A DNA stretch of 64,000 nt from Roseburia_C sp900315735 (GTDB lineage Bacteria > Bacillota > Clostridia > Lachnospirales > Lachnospiraceae): NCBI GenBank assembly GCA_052118425.1, contig JBQKHF010000001.1; one strand, 5' to 3'. This document shows positions 1 through 8,552 of the stretch, piece after piece. The position numbers and the translations under genes were made by a program. Position 1 is the stretch's first letter, and each line of letters starts with the position of its first letter. The notes beneath the pieces were generated by a model that searched no databases, was not told the origin of the DNA, and was given only the letters and a program-made list of their open reading frames with translations.

Positions 1-116
1 GTCAAGCTACAGGGTAAAATCAAAAGTCCATAGTATCTGAATTGTATTAAACCATGTTTATAGAAAAATGAAAGGATAGTATGATTACTAGCTTCTAATT
101 AATCATACAAGGATAA
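1..116. other. Short upstream stretch with no assignable gene
   Basis: All three forward frames are closed within the first 40 bases (stops at 13-15, 31-33 and 38-40), so a preceding gene may end here, but too little is left to identify it. An AAGGA ribosome binding site at 109-113 serves the next gene. I see no clear terminator or promoter. Confidence 0.5.
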
Positions 117-1169
117 ATGAATATAGGAATTTTAACATATGCAGGTGGATTGAATTATGGTGCACAGGCACAACTGTATGCGATGACAAATTATTTGAAG
201 GAAAAAGGACACAATATTACAGTATTAATGTTTAAACCCAAATATTATTTTGTAAAAAATATAAAAATTGCATTGAGGGTAGAACCAAATTGGCAGAGGC
301 ATCCAAAGCATATTATGCAATCAATAAAAAGAATGAAAGCATTTAATAATTGGATAAAAAATATTCCTAATCAAATAGAGGTGAAAGACGGAAAAGAAGT
401 AGATGGTTTGGATTTAGATTTAGTGATAGCAGGAAGCGATGAGATTTTAAATTGCAAACATCCTTTTTATGATGACATATATATAGGAAAAGATATAGAT
501 AAAACTGCATTGATTTATTATGCTCCAAGTACAGGAGCTTTATCAGTTGATTATGTGTTATCAGATGAACAGATAATGTGGTTTCAAAAATTTAAAAATT
601 ATTCCGCTAGAGATGTAGTTACAAAAAAATTTATTGAAAATAATGAACATCAAGAAGTTACGGTTGTATTGGATCCTACATTTTTATGGGAATTTAATGA
701 AATTACATGTAAAACAAAGCTAGGGGAAAAAAGTATTGTATTATATTCATTTGATTCAATCGCTGATTATGCAGACGAAATAATTGATTATGCAAATAAA
801 CATGAATATGAAATTGTTTCTCTTGCAAGAGAATATAGATGGGCAAATATTAATTTGCCAGCAGCAACCGAGCAAGAGTGGATAACGTGTTTTCGTAATT
901 GTGAAGTTGTTATTACGGATTCGTACCATGGCTTAGTTTTTGCTTTGAAAAATAAAAAGAAAGTTGTTTTAATATCGAGAGAAGACAAATTAAATAAGAA
1001 TAATGGATTACTGGAATTTTTAGGAATACAAATGAGTTATTATAAAAAAGGTAGTATTGATAGATATTTACACACTGAGACTCTTGATTATTCAATAATA
1101 AATGAAAACATAAAAAAAAGAAAAATTGAATCTGAAAAGTATTTAAGTGAGGCATTGGAAAATATATGA
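117..1169 (+). CDS. Polysaccharide pyruvyl transferase family protein
   Basis: Likely transfers a pyruvyl ketal, or performs a related enolpyruvyl-type reaction, onto a sugar of a surface polysaccharide in the cytoplasm. The family pattern (PF04230) is readable along the 350 residues: an N-terminal GGLNYGAQAQLYA segment matching the NYGA-L motif, a VIAGSDEILN block in place of the usual GSDQ-WN, APSTGA, SARD, VLDPTFLW, and near residue 268 the signature TDSYHGLVFAL. The start has an AAGGA site only three bases upstream. The stop overlaps the next start in an ATGA, so the genes are probably cotranscribed. DNA is clearly AT-rich compared with the window beyond 10.3 kb. Family assignment is firm; the acceptor sugar is unknown. 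Confidence 0.85.
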   Translation: MNIGILTYAGGLNYGAQAQLYAMTNYLKEKGHNITVLMFKPKYYFVKNIKIALRVEPNWQRHPKHIMQSIKRMKAFNNWIKNIPNQIEVKDGKEVDGLDLDLVIAGSDEILNCKHPFYDDIYIGKDIDKTALIYYAPSTGALSVDYVLSDEQIMWFQKFKNYSARDVVTKKFIENNEHQEVTVVLDPTFLWEFNEITCKTKLGEKSIVLYSFDSIADYADEIIDYANKHEYEIVSLAREYRWANINLPAATEQEWITCFRNCEVVITDSYHGLVFALKNKKKVVLISREDKLNKNNGLLEFLGIQMSYYKKGSIDRYLHTETLDYSIINENIKKRKIESEKYLSEALENI

Positions 1170-1924
1170 ATATAATATTAAAGATAATAATAGCTGTTTT
1201 GTTAATATATCTATTAAACATTTTGTTTTTATCGGTTTATTGCAGAATAGAACGAAAAATAGATAGCATGGTAAAACAAAAAACTAAAAATTCTAATCAA
1301 AAAACAGAAGAAATAAAAAATAGCAAGTCTTCTTTGAAAGAAAGAAAACTTGTGAATGCATTAAAAACTTTTTATAAAAATGCGGATCATTATTTTTATG
1401 GATGGATGCGGTATTGTCAGATGCGCATGAGTAAATATCCGAGTAATAGAATTAGAAAGATATTATATAAAAGAGTTTTTTGCATGGATATAGACAAAAA
1501 AACTGTTATAAGTGCAGGATGTGAGATTCGTTCTCCGTGGAATGTGCACATGGGAAATTGCATCATTGCGGGCAACTGCATAATTGATGGAAGATCAGGA
1601 ATTATAATAGAAGACAATGTTGTTTTAGGCATGAATGTACATATTTGGACGCAAGAGCATGATGTCAATAGCCCAAGCTTTGCAGTTACACCTGAACATA
1701 GAGGTGAAGTTGTAATTGGTGAACGGGCGTGGGTGTGTTCGGATTCTACCATATTGCCAGGGGTAAAAATAGGAGAAGGAGCTGTAATAGCAGCAAAGGC
1801 ATTAGTCTGTAAAAACTGTGAACCATATGGCATATACGGAGGAGTGCCGGCAAAAAAAATATCTGATAGGACAAGAAATTTGACATATGTTTTGTCAGGA
1901 AAACCGCATTGGCATTTTAATTAA
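1166..1924 (+). CDS. Membrane-anchored hexapeptide-repeat acyltransferase
   Basis: Probable O- or N-acetyltransferase of the left-handed beta-helix (WcaF/NodL/maltose acetyltransferase) type acting on a glycan precursor. The first 22 residues are a hydrophobic helix, followed by a highly charged Lys/Glu-rich linker (about residues 30-65), so the enzyme is tethered to the membrane. From about residue 110 hexapeptide repeats run (AGCEIRSPWNVHMGNCII, IIEDNVVLG), with the catalytic-type histidine region IWTQEHDV, then VVIGERAWV, ILPGVKIGEGAVI and the terminal GGVPAKKI seen in acetyl-CoA-dependent members. It overlaps the pyruvyltransferase stop by four bases. The N-terminal anchor is unusual for this mostly soluble family. 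The acceptor is unknown. Confidence 0.82.
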   Translation: MNIILKIIIAVLLIYLLNILFLSVYCRIERKIDSMVKQKTKNSNQKTEEIKNSKSSLKERKLVNALKTFYKNADHYFYGWMRYCQMRMSKYPSNRIRKILYKRVFCMDIDKKTVISAGCEIRSPWNVHMGNCIIAGNCIIDGRSGIIIEDNVVLGMNVHIWTQEHDVNSPSFAVTPEHRGEVVIGERAWVCSDSTILPGVKIGEGAVIAAKALVCKNCEPYGIYGGVPAKKISDRTRNLTYVLSGKPHWHFN

Positions 1925-1948
1925 GCATAATCATAAGGAAGGTGTATT

Positions 1949-3142
1949 TTGGAAGAAGCATTTACTTTTAATTATATAAAAAAAATAGAATGCACTGGAT
2001 GTGAAGCATGTGCGAATATATGCCCTGTTGGAGCTATGGAGATGCGAAAAGATGAAAGTGGTTTTTTCTATCCATATACAAATTATAAGAAATGTATTGC
2101 ATGTGGAAAATGTACTAGTGTATGCCATAGGGCAAAAGATAAGCAGGAGAATAACATAGATGAAATTGAAACTTATGCAGGATATTCAAAAAAGAAACAG
2201 ATAGTATATAGTAGTTCTTCAGGTGGGTTATTTAGAATTTTTGCAGATGAATTCATGAAAATGTATCCCAATGGAAAGGTATGTGCCGTTATTTGGGATG
2301 AAGATTTTAAGGGAGTTCATCATGAATTGGGCGGAGAAGAACTTCTAGAAAGGATGCAACGCTCGAAGTATGTGCAAAGCAGGAAGAACCTGATATATAA
2401 AAGAATAAAAGAATGTTTAGAAAGAGAGACTCCTGTATTATTTGTGGGTTGTCCTTGTGAAGTTGCAGCTTTATCAACATTTTTGGGAAAAGAATATGAC
2501 ATTTTGTATAAGATTGATCTTGTGTGTCAGGGACCAACAGCACCTTCAGTTCTAGAAAACTATATAGAAAATTTAGAAAAAAAATACAAGTCTTCTGTAA
2601 AATCTATTAATTTAAGATTGCCGGCGGGGATAAATTGGATACCACAATGGAGCGATATTAGATTTGATAATAAGAAGAGATATGTCAGGGCATTTTATGA
2701 AACTGATTTGGGGATAGCAGTCCATTATATGCAAAGAGAATCTTGTTTTTCTTGTTATGTACGAGGAAAAAATAGATTTTCGGACATTACGTTAGGAGAT
2801 TATCATGGCGTATCACCACAAGAACCATACTATAATGCTAAAGGAACATCAATATTATGCATAAATACAGCTAAGGGGAAGGCATTGCTAAAACTTGTTA
2901 AAGAGCAGGTTTATCTAGAAAAAGTAGAATATTCAAAGGTTGAAAAATACAATAAGCGTTTGACTGAACCAAGGGTAAGAGATGAAGCAGATAAAATCTT
3001 CTTGATTACGTATAAGAAAGAAGGATTAAAAAGAGCAATTCAGAAAACCTTGTCATGGAAGAAAAAGGTAAAATATTACTTACCAACGGTATTGGCAAAT
3101 AAAATTAATGGCTATAAAGGTTGTGGAAAAAATGAAGAATAA
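1949..3142 (+). CDS. Coenzyme F420 hydrogenase/dehydrogenase beta-subunit-like Fe-S protein
   Basis: A 397-residue redox protein of the FrhB/FdhB family (PF04432 type). Residues 11-60 carry two 4Fe-4S ferredoxin motifs, CTGCEACANICP and CIACGKCTSVCH; the rest matches the FrhB-like fold with further cysteines (GCPCEVAAL, CQGP, SCFSCYVRGKNR, ITLGDYHG). The start is TTG, required because the next ATG lies beyond the first cysteine cluster; AAGGAAGGTG at 1935-1944 supports it. Such proteins recur beside pyruvyl transferases in surface-glycan clusters of gut bacteria, but their reaction is not established. A reductive or dehydrogenating step on a nucleotide- or lipid-linked sugar is only a guess. 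Confidence 0.8.
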   Translation: MEEAFTFNYIKKIECTGCEACANICPVGAMEMRKDESGFFYPYTNYKKCIACGKCTSVCHRAKDKQENNIDEIETYAGYSKKKQIVYSSSSGGLFRIFADEFMKMYPNGKVCAVIWDEDFKGVHHELGGEELLERMQRSKYVQSRKNLIYKRIKECLERETPVLFVGCPCEVAALSTFLGKEYDILYKIDLVCQGPTAPSVLENYIENLEKKYKSSVKSINLRLPAGINWIPQWSDIRFDNKKRYVRAFYETDLGIAVHYMQRESCFSCYVRGKNRFSDITLGDYHGVSPQEPYYNAKGTSILCINTAKGKALLKLVKEQVYLEKVEYSKVEKYNKRLTEPRVRDEADKIFLITYKKEGLKRAIQKTLSWKKKVKYYLPTVLANKINGYKGCGKNEE

Positions 3143-4640
3143 ACAGATAGTATATGGAACAGTCATTAACTATGCTACAGTTTTTGTGCAAATGATCAGT
3201 ACAGTTGTTGTAACGCCTTATTTGATAAAAATGTTTGGCGATAATGATTATGGAATATATAAAATTATAGTGTCGTTAGCGGCATATTTGATTATTTTAA
3301 ATTTTGGCGTAGGAAACACATTGATACGTTTTTTGTCAGAATTGAGAGCGAAGGGTGAAGATAAAGGAGATGCAGCAAAAGCATTAGTTTCATTTTCAAC
3401 AGCATTGAATTTTGTGGCGGGATTATTTGCTGTTTTAGTTGGATGTCTGATATTCCGTTTTATCCCTAATTTTTTTTCTACCAGCTTATCAACGAGAGAT
3501 TTGCAGCTCGCTAGAAATATTTTTATTATATTGTTAATTAGTGCTGTTTTTTCAATTCTAACAGATATATATATGTCTTATCTGTTTGTATATGAGAAAT
3601 ATGCATATGTAAAAACAGTGGATTTGTTGAAATATCTGTTGAGGGTAGCATTGATATTTTCGTTGATAAACAAAGGAAAGTCGGCTACACTTATAGCGTA
3701 TATAGATTTGTATGTATCAATATTTACATTTGGTGCAAACTTTTTATATGCGATTTGTAAAGGGAAAATGAAAATTGGCTTTTGCAATCTAAATAAAAAT
3801 ATGCCTATTTCTCCTAAAAAATTCTTTTCATATTCACTATTGTTTTTTTTTAATCTTATAATTGAACAGCTGATATGGAATACCGATTCAATAATAATTG
3901 GTATGCGATTAAATGCATCAATGGTTTCTATTTTTTCATCAGGAGCCATTATTTCAGCAGCTTTTAACAGTATGACACAAATTATTAGTACAATGATATT
4001 CCCAAAGATAGTTATGAAATTTAGTGAGAACAACCCGAAAGAAAAATCTACAGAAGTGATGATAAAGATAAGCCGGTTACAAGCATTTATTGCGTTCTAT
4101 ATACTGGGTGGATATTTAGTGGTAGGGAAGTTTTTTGTAACAGATATCTGGCTTGATTCTAGGTATGAATTGGCATGGACTACTAGCATGATAGTGATGG
4201 TAGGAACATTATTTAGCTCATTAATGGGAAGCGGACACTTGATTTTAAGAGCTATAAATAAACAGACATATTTTTTGGTGTGTGAGTTTGTGATATTTTT
4301 GGCTAATGTTGTGGCAACATATGTATTAGTTAAACCATTAGGAATAAAAGGTGCAGCCTATTCTACAACAGCAGCGTATGTTATAGGAATGTGTGTGTTT
4401 ATAGTCCCATATCTCAAGAAAACGATTGGCTTGGATGTAAAAAGATATTTCCAAAATATTGTGCCAATTGTTGCTTCAATGGTATGTATGAGCATAGTAT
4501 TATATGTTATTTCTAATAGAATTGGTATTACAAATAAGTTTGATATGATTATATGGGGAATAATTTATACAGTGTTATATATAGCACTTGCTTATATGGT
4601 AAGTTCTGATGAGGAAAAAAAGGCATTAAAATCCATATAG
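3132..4640 (+). CDS. Oligosaccharide flippase, Wzx/MOP superfamily (copy 1)
   Basis: Predicted to flip an undecaprenyl-diphosphate-linked glycan unit across the membrane. The 502-residue protein is almost entirely transmembrane helices (about 12-14 by eye) with the usual N-terminal MKNKQIVYGTVINYATV and a long QMISTVVVTPYLIKMFGDNDYG segment typical of polysaccharide biosynthesis flippases. The ATG at 3132 is preferred because it overlaps the preceding stop by only 11 bases and is preceded by a purine-rich stretch; an in-frame ATG at 3108 would overlap by 35. It is AT-rich like its neighbours. A second, less AT-rich flippase gene lies at 44632, so the region may serve two glycans or be a hybrid of two loci. 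Confidence 0.87.
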   Translation: MKNKQIVYGTVINYATVFVQMISTVVVTPYLIKMFGDNDYGIYKIIVSLAAYLIILNFGVGNTLIRFLSELRAKGEDKGDAAKALVSFSTALNFVAGLFAVLVGCLIFRFIPNFFSTSLSTRDLQLARNIFIILLISAVFSILTDIYMSYLFVYEKYAYVKTVDLLKYLLRVALIFSLINKGKSATLIAYIDLYVSIFTFGANFLYAICKGKMKIGFCNLNKNMPISPKKFFSYSLLFFFNLIIEQLIWNTDSIIIGMRLNASMVSIFSSGAIISAAFNSMTQIISTMIFPKIVMKFSENNPKEKSTEVMIKISRLQAFIAFYILGGYLVVGKFFVTDIWLDSRYELAWTTSMIVMVGTLFSSLMGSGHLILRAINKQTYFLVCEFVIFLANVVATYVLVKPLGIKGAAYSTTAAYVIGMCVFIVPYLKKTIGLDVKRYFQNIVPIVASMVCMSIVLYVISNRIGITNKFDMIIWGIIYTVLYIALAYMVSSDEEKKALKSI

Positions 4641-4657
4641 ATGAAGGAAGTAAATAA

Positions 4658-5620
4658 ATGATAGTTTTAGGAATATTATGTTTGATAATAATGGTATTCA
4701 TTTTATTGAATTATAGATATAAGAATTCGTTTTATTATCAAAATTTAGTTGAATTTGAGAATCGTCCTGTGAGAAAAATATATTGGTCCGACAAAATCAA
4801 AATGGTTAATTTGGGAAGTGTACATGCCAGATTTGCATTTCAGTACTTTAAAAATGAGGGAGTTAGTCTGGCCCGTGCACCACAATCTTTATATTATGAT
4901 ATTCAGTTACTGGAAAATTATTCGAAGCATATTCCACGAGATACAATTGTGGTTGCTTTTTTTCCTATTGGTTTATTTGCTTTAAAAAATTATACATCAT
5001 TGAATCAAATTGCAAAGTATTATTATGAACTGCCCAAAGATAGAATAGAAAAATATTCGCTTCTCAAGTATATAATTGCGGTAAAATATCCAATTTTGTA
5101 TGCAGGGAAAAAAGCAATATATAGTATTGTAAATAGAAAAATTGACTCAGAATGGTCATATCAAAAATGTGTTGTATCTGAAGAAAGATTGAAAAAAATA
5201 GCACAGGAACATTGTGATGTCTGGAAGAAACAGTTTCAATTAGAGAATTTGACAGATGCAGATACAACTCATTTAATACCATGCTTTGAATATAATCGAA
5301 AGTTATTAGAAAGATTGGTGGATAAATGTAAAGCGCAGGGATGGAAACTTGTTTTTGTGACTGGCCCTATGGCACGGCAGATGAACGAAATGTTTTCTGA
5401 AAAATTTTTACAAAATTTTTACTATTCGAATTTTCAGGATATAGCAGAAAAAAATAATGTTTTACATTTAGATTATAGACTGGATGATACATTTCAAGAT
5501 GATAATAATTTGTTTTGGAATGGAGTTGATTGGTTATCTGAGACTGGAAGACGAGTTTTTATGGAAAAATTAGAGAATGATTTATATAAAAATGGATATT
5601 GGGAAGGAGACCAGCCATGA
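4658..5620 (+). CDS. Membrane-anchored protein, possibly SGNH-fold hydrolase/transferase
   Basis: I do not recognise this 320-residue protein with certainty. Residues 1-17 form one hydrophobic helix followed by a basic patch, which predicts an anchored, mostly extracytoplasmic protein. VNLGSVHARFAF (about residue 50) could be the GxS block and the C-terminal NGVDWLSETGRR the equivalent of the catalytic Asp/His block of SGNH enzymes such as DltD, but a clear D-x-x-H is not visible. Its place between a flippase and an SDR suggests a role in finishing the polysaccharide, for instance in acyl transfer. It is AT-rich, in the same operon, with its stop in an ATGA overlap. Confidence 0.5.
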   Translation: MIVLGILCLIIMVFILLNYRYKNSFYYQNLVEFENRPVRKIYWSDKIKMVNLGSVHARFAFQYFKNEGVSLARAPQSLYYDIQLLENYSKHIPRDTIVVAFFPIGLFALKNYTSLNQIAKYYYELPKDRIEKYSLLKYIIAVKYPILYAGKKAIYSIVNRKIDSEWSYQKCVVSEERLKKIAQEHCDVWKKQFQLENLTDADTTHLIPCFEYNRKLLERLVDKCKAQGWKLVFVTGPMARQMNEMFSEKFLQNFYYSNFQDIAEKNNVLHLDYRLDDTFQDDNNLFWNGVDWLSETGRRVFMEKLENDLYKNGYWEGDQP

Positions 5621-6441
5621 ATAAAATTAGCCGTACTTTAAAAAAAATGTTTGGTAAAAAGGTTTATGTAGATATTTCAACAACTCAAAGTGGAAATTTG
5701 CTAAGAGATAAATGCGTGGTTATTACTGGTGGTTCTGAAGGGATTGGAGCAGCTATTGCCCGCAAGTGTATTAGTCAAGGGGCAAGAGTTTTGATAACAG
5801 GGAGAGATGAGGTAAAATTACATAACTTTGCAGATGCAGTGGATAGAGATAAAGTCAGCGTTTTGAATTGGGATATATCCGATTGCACAGTTATAGAAGA
5901 AAAATTCAAACAAGTACTTAATGAATTGGGACAAGTTGATATTTGGATTAATAATGCCGGAATATATAGGGATGTTAATTACAGTTCATGCAGGTTACGG
6001 GATTGGGATGAGATAATGTCGACCAATATCAGAGGACCATATTTCGCTACAAACAGAGTGGCTAATTATTTTATAGAAGAAAAAATCAAAGGAGTTATAT
6101 TAAATATTTCGTCTGAGACAGGAAAAGTAGCAGGCACAAATCCATATGGTTTTTCGAAAAATATAATTATGCAATATACAGAGGGGCTTGCAGTAGAATT
6201 AGGGAAATATGGAATTCGTTCGAATGCAATTGCCCCAGGTGGAGTTGCTACAAAGATTGCGGGAAGGACAACAGGTGACGAATTATCATTTCCTGCATTA
6301 GGTGGAAGATTAATTACATGTGAAGAAATTGCGGAGTTAGCATTGTTTTTAGTAGCACCTTTAAGTTCATGCATTAATGGACAAGTGATTTATGCTAACG
6401 AAGGTAATACTATTGTTATACCAAGTGGAAATATTTATTAG
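5617..6441 (+). CDS. Short-chain dehydrogenase/reductase (SDR)
   Basis: A classical SDR oxidoreductase using NAD(P)H, probably acting on a sugar or sugar nucleotide. It has the Rossmann motif TGGSEGIG near residue 38, NNAG, the catalytic Ser in NISSETG, and Tyr/Lys in YGFSK, then IAPGGV. The start at 5617 is chosen over the upstream in-frame ATG at 5599 because it forms an ATGA overlap with the previous stop and has AAGGAG 7-8 bases upstream. About 35 residues precede the Rossmann motif, longer than usual. Immediately downstream lie heptose genes, so reduction or epimerisation of a heptose derivative is a reasonable guess, not shown. Confidence 0.85.
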   Translation: MNKISRTLKKMFGKKVYVDISTTQSGNLLRDKCVVITGGSEGIGAAIARKCISQGARVLITGRDEVKLHNFADAVDRDKVSVLNWDISDCTVIEEKFKQVLNELGQVDIWINNAGIYRDVNYSSCRLRDWDEIMSTNIRGPYFATNRVANYFIEEKIKGVILNISSETGKVAGTNPYGFSKNIIMQYTEGLAVELGKYGIRSNAIAPGGVATKIAGRTTGDELSFPALGGRLITCEEIAELALFLVAPLSSCINGQVIYANEGNTIVIPSGNIY

Positions 6442-6454
6442 GAGAAAAGAATAA

Positions 6455-7810
6455 ATGTTAGCAATCATAATGGCAGGTGGTAGAGGAACTCGTATTTCAG
6501 CTATTGCCCAAGATATACCAAAACCAATGATTCCAATATGTGGAGTGCCGGTATTGGAGAGAGAAATAGTCTGTCTTAGAAATCAGGGATTTACAGATAT
6601 TATCCTTACTGTGAGTCATATGGGAGAAGTAATTATGGATTACTTCAAGGATGGAAGTCAGCTGGGAGTGCATATTAGTTATTACTTTGAAAAAGAGCCG
6701 CTGGGCAATGCTGGGGCATTATTCCGGTTGAGACAGGAAATAGAAGAATCTGGAGATGATTCGTTTTTACTATTAAATGCAGATGCTATATTTGACGTTG
6801 ATTTTAATAGAATGGTAACATTTCACAGAGAAAAGAAGGCTGAAGTGACTTTATTTACTCATCCGAATGCACATCCTTATGATAGTGGACTTATTATTGT
6901 TAATCGCAACGAACAGGTGGACAAATGGTTGGCAAAAGAGGATAAGAGACCTAGGTGGTATCAGAATAGAGTGAATGCGGGCTTACATGTTATTGCGAAT
7001 AGGGCTATAGATGAATATTTGAAATTACTGGCAGATGATGAGAAGATGGTTGCCTCAGATGCAGGAGTGCATAGTGATAAGATGGCAATCGTACCCATTG
7101 GAAAAGTTGACCTTGATCGTCAGATTTTGAAACCATTATCTGGAACAGGAAAGATGTATGTATACGATAGCCCGGAATATGTAAAAGATATGGGGACACC
7201 AGAAAGGTATTATGGTGTATGCAAAGATTATGAAAAAGGAATTGTTCAGGCAAAAAATTTGTCAAATAAGCAGAAGGCTATTTTTTTGGATCGGGATGGT
7301 ACGATAAATAAATATGTAGGATTTTTGAGAAATATTGATGAATTTGAATTGTTGCCAGGCGTGATAGAAGCAATCAAAAAAATTAATGCATCAGGTTATC
7401 TGGCTATTGTAGTGACTAATCAACCGGTAATTGCACGAGGCGAAGTGTCTTATGGAGAACTGGAAGAGATTCATAATAAGATGGAAACACTTTTAGGAGA
7501 GAAAGGTGCATATATAGATGCAATTTACTATTGCCCACATCATCCAGACAAGGGATATGATGGTGAAATACCAGAGTTGAAGTTTGAATGTGATTGCAGA
7601 AAACCAAAACCTGGGATGTTGTGGAAGGCAGCAACTGATTTTAATGTTGATTTGTCAAAATCATGGATGATTGGTGATGGAGAAAATGATGTATTGGCTG
7701 GAAAAAATGCTAGGTGTAAGACTGGATATATAAAACGTGAAAATAAGCTGATAGAAGCTGATATAACAGGTGAATCTTTGCTTGAGGTAATTACGAAAAT
7801 TCTTAATTAG
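6455..7810 (+). CDS. Fused heptose-1-phosphate nucleotidyltransferase / GmhB-type phosphatase
   Basis: Two enzymes of the GDP- or ADP-heptose pathway in one chain. Residues 1 to about 235 are a sugar-phosphate nucleotidyltransferase (IIMAGGRGTRI, KPMIPICGVPVLE, LLLNADAIFDVDF), the HddC/mannose-1-phosphate guanylyltransferase type. From about residue 275 there is an HAD-IIIA phosphatase: AIFLDRDGTIN with the nucleophile Asp, VVTNQP, zinc-loop residues CPHHP and CDCRKPKPGM, and MIGDGENDVLAG. This matches D-glycero-D-manno-heptose-1,7-bisphosphate 7-phosphatase (GmhB). GmhA follows directly. The fusion joins steps three and four; the heptose-7-phosphate kinase (HddA) is not in the window. The nucleotide used (GDP more likely than ADP) is inferred from domain resemblance. 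Confidence 0.85.
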   Translation: MLAIIMAGGRGTRISAIAQDIPKPMIPICGVPVLEREIVCLRNQGFTDIILTVSHMGEVIMDYFKDGSQLGVHISYYFEKEPLGNAGALFRLRQEIEESGDDSFLLLNADAIFDVDFNRMVTFHREKKAEVTLFTHPNAHPYDSGLIIVNRNEQVDKWLAKEDKRPRWYQNRVNAGLHVIANRAIDEYLKLLADDEKMVASDAGVHSDKMAIVPIGKVDLDRQILKPLSGTGKMYVYDSPEYVKDMGTPERYYGVCKDYEKGIVQAKNLSNKQKAIFLDRDGTINKYVGFLRNIDEFELLPGVIEAIKKINASGYLAIVVTNQPVIARGEVSYGELEEIHNKMETLLGEKGAYIDAIYYCPHHPDKGYDGEIPELKFECDCRKPKPGMLWKAATDFNVDLSKSWMIGDGENDVLAGKNARCKTGYIKRENKLIEADITGESLLEVITKILN

Positions 7811-7829
7811 AATTTTATGAAGGAGAAAT

Positions 7830-8483
7830 ATGAGACATTTAGAAAAAAAATTAGGGAAACATATTGATTTGTTGATACAGCGATATCCTGTTTTAGAGTT
7901 GTGCAGGCAGGATATAATAGATGGTTATTTAGTTATGGAGGAGGCTTATGAAAATAACCATAAGCTTTTGATTGCAGGCAATGGTGGCTCGGCTGCTGAT
8001 TCAGAACATATTGCGGGAGAGCTTATGAAACGTTTTAAAACTCCGCGAAAAGTATCAGCAGAATTTGCCAAGAAACTTTGTGAGGTGGATTCAGAGAGAG
8101 GACCATCTTTAGCTGAAAATCTGGAATGTGGTCTGATGGCTATTCCACTTGTTGCACATGAAGCACTTACTACTGCGTATATTAATGATGTGGATGGACT
8201 TGGTGTATTTGCACAGCAATTATTCGGATATGGAAGAGAAGGGGATGTTTTTCTTGGAATTTCTACATCAGGGAATAGTAAAAATATTATAAGTGCAACT
8301 GTTGTTGCAAGAGCATTGGGAATTAAGATTGTTGGACTTACGGGGGCAAAAGGTGGAGAACTTGCAAGTGTTTCGGATGTGGTAGTAAAAGTTCCAGAGA
8401 CAGAAACCTATATGATTCAAGAACTGCATTTGCCAGTATACCATTGTTGGTGCTTGATGTTGGAGGAACATTTTTTTGGATAG
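7830..8483 (+). CDS. gmhA: Sedoheptulose 7-phosphate isomerase (GmhA-like SIS protein)
   Basis: Converts sedoheptulose 7-phosphate to D-glycero-D-manno-heptose 7-phosphate, the first step to activated heptose. The SIS-domain phosphosugar site is clear: LLIAGNGGSAADSEHIAGEL near residue 47, GISTSGNSKNII, and the C-terminal IQELHLPVYHCWC with the histidine and Glu typical of GmhA zinc binding. At 217 residues it is about 20 longer than the common ~195-residue enzymes. The extra residues lie mainly in the segment after MKRFKTPRK, as in other Firmicute-type members. A good AAGGAG precedes the start. It sits right behind the fused nucleotidyltransferase/phosphatase, which confirms the pathway. Confidence 0.9.
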   Translation: MRHLEKKLGKHIDLLIQRYPVLELCRQDIIDGYLVMEEAYENNHKLLIAGNGGSAADSEHIAGELMKRFKTPRKVSAEFAKKLCEVDSERGPSLAENLECGLMAIPLVAHEALTTAYINDVDGLGVFAQQLFGYGREGDVFLGISTSGNSKNIISATVVARALGIKIVGLTGAKGGELASVSDVVVKVPETETYMIQELHLPVYHCWCLMLEEHFFG

Positions 8484-8552
8484 TTATGTTCGTTATAAAA
8501 AAGGGTTCAAGTACGAAATAAAAAAGTAAGTTTGTAAGGAAGGAAATATGAT

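Noticed and set aside
3108..3131. Upstream ATG giving a longer flippase N-terminus
   Set aside because: It overlaps the preceding gene by 35 bases with a poor ribosome binding site; the ATG at 3132 begins the family-typical sequence.
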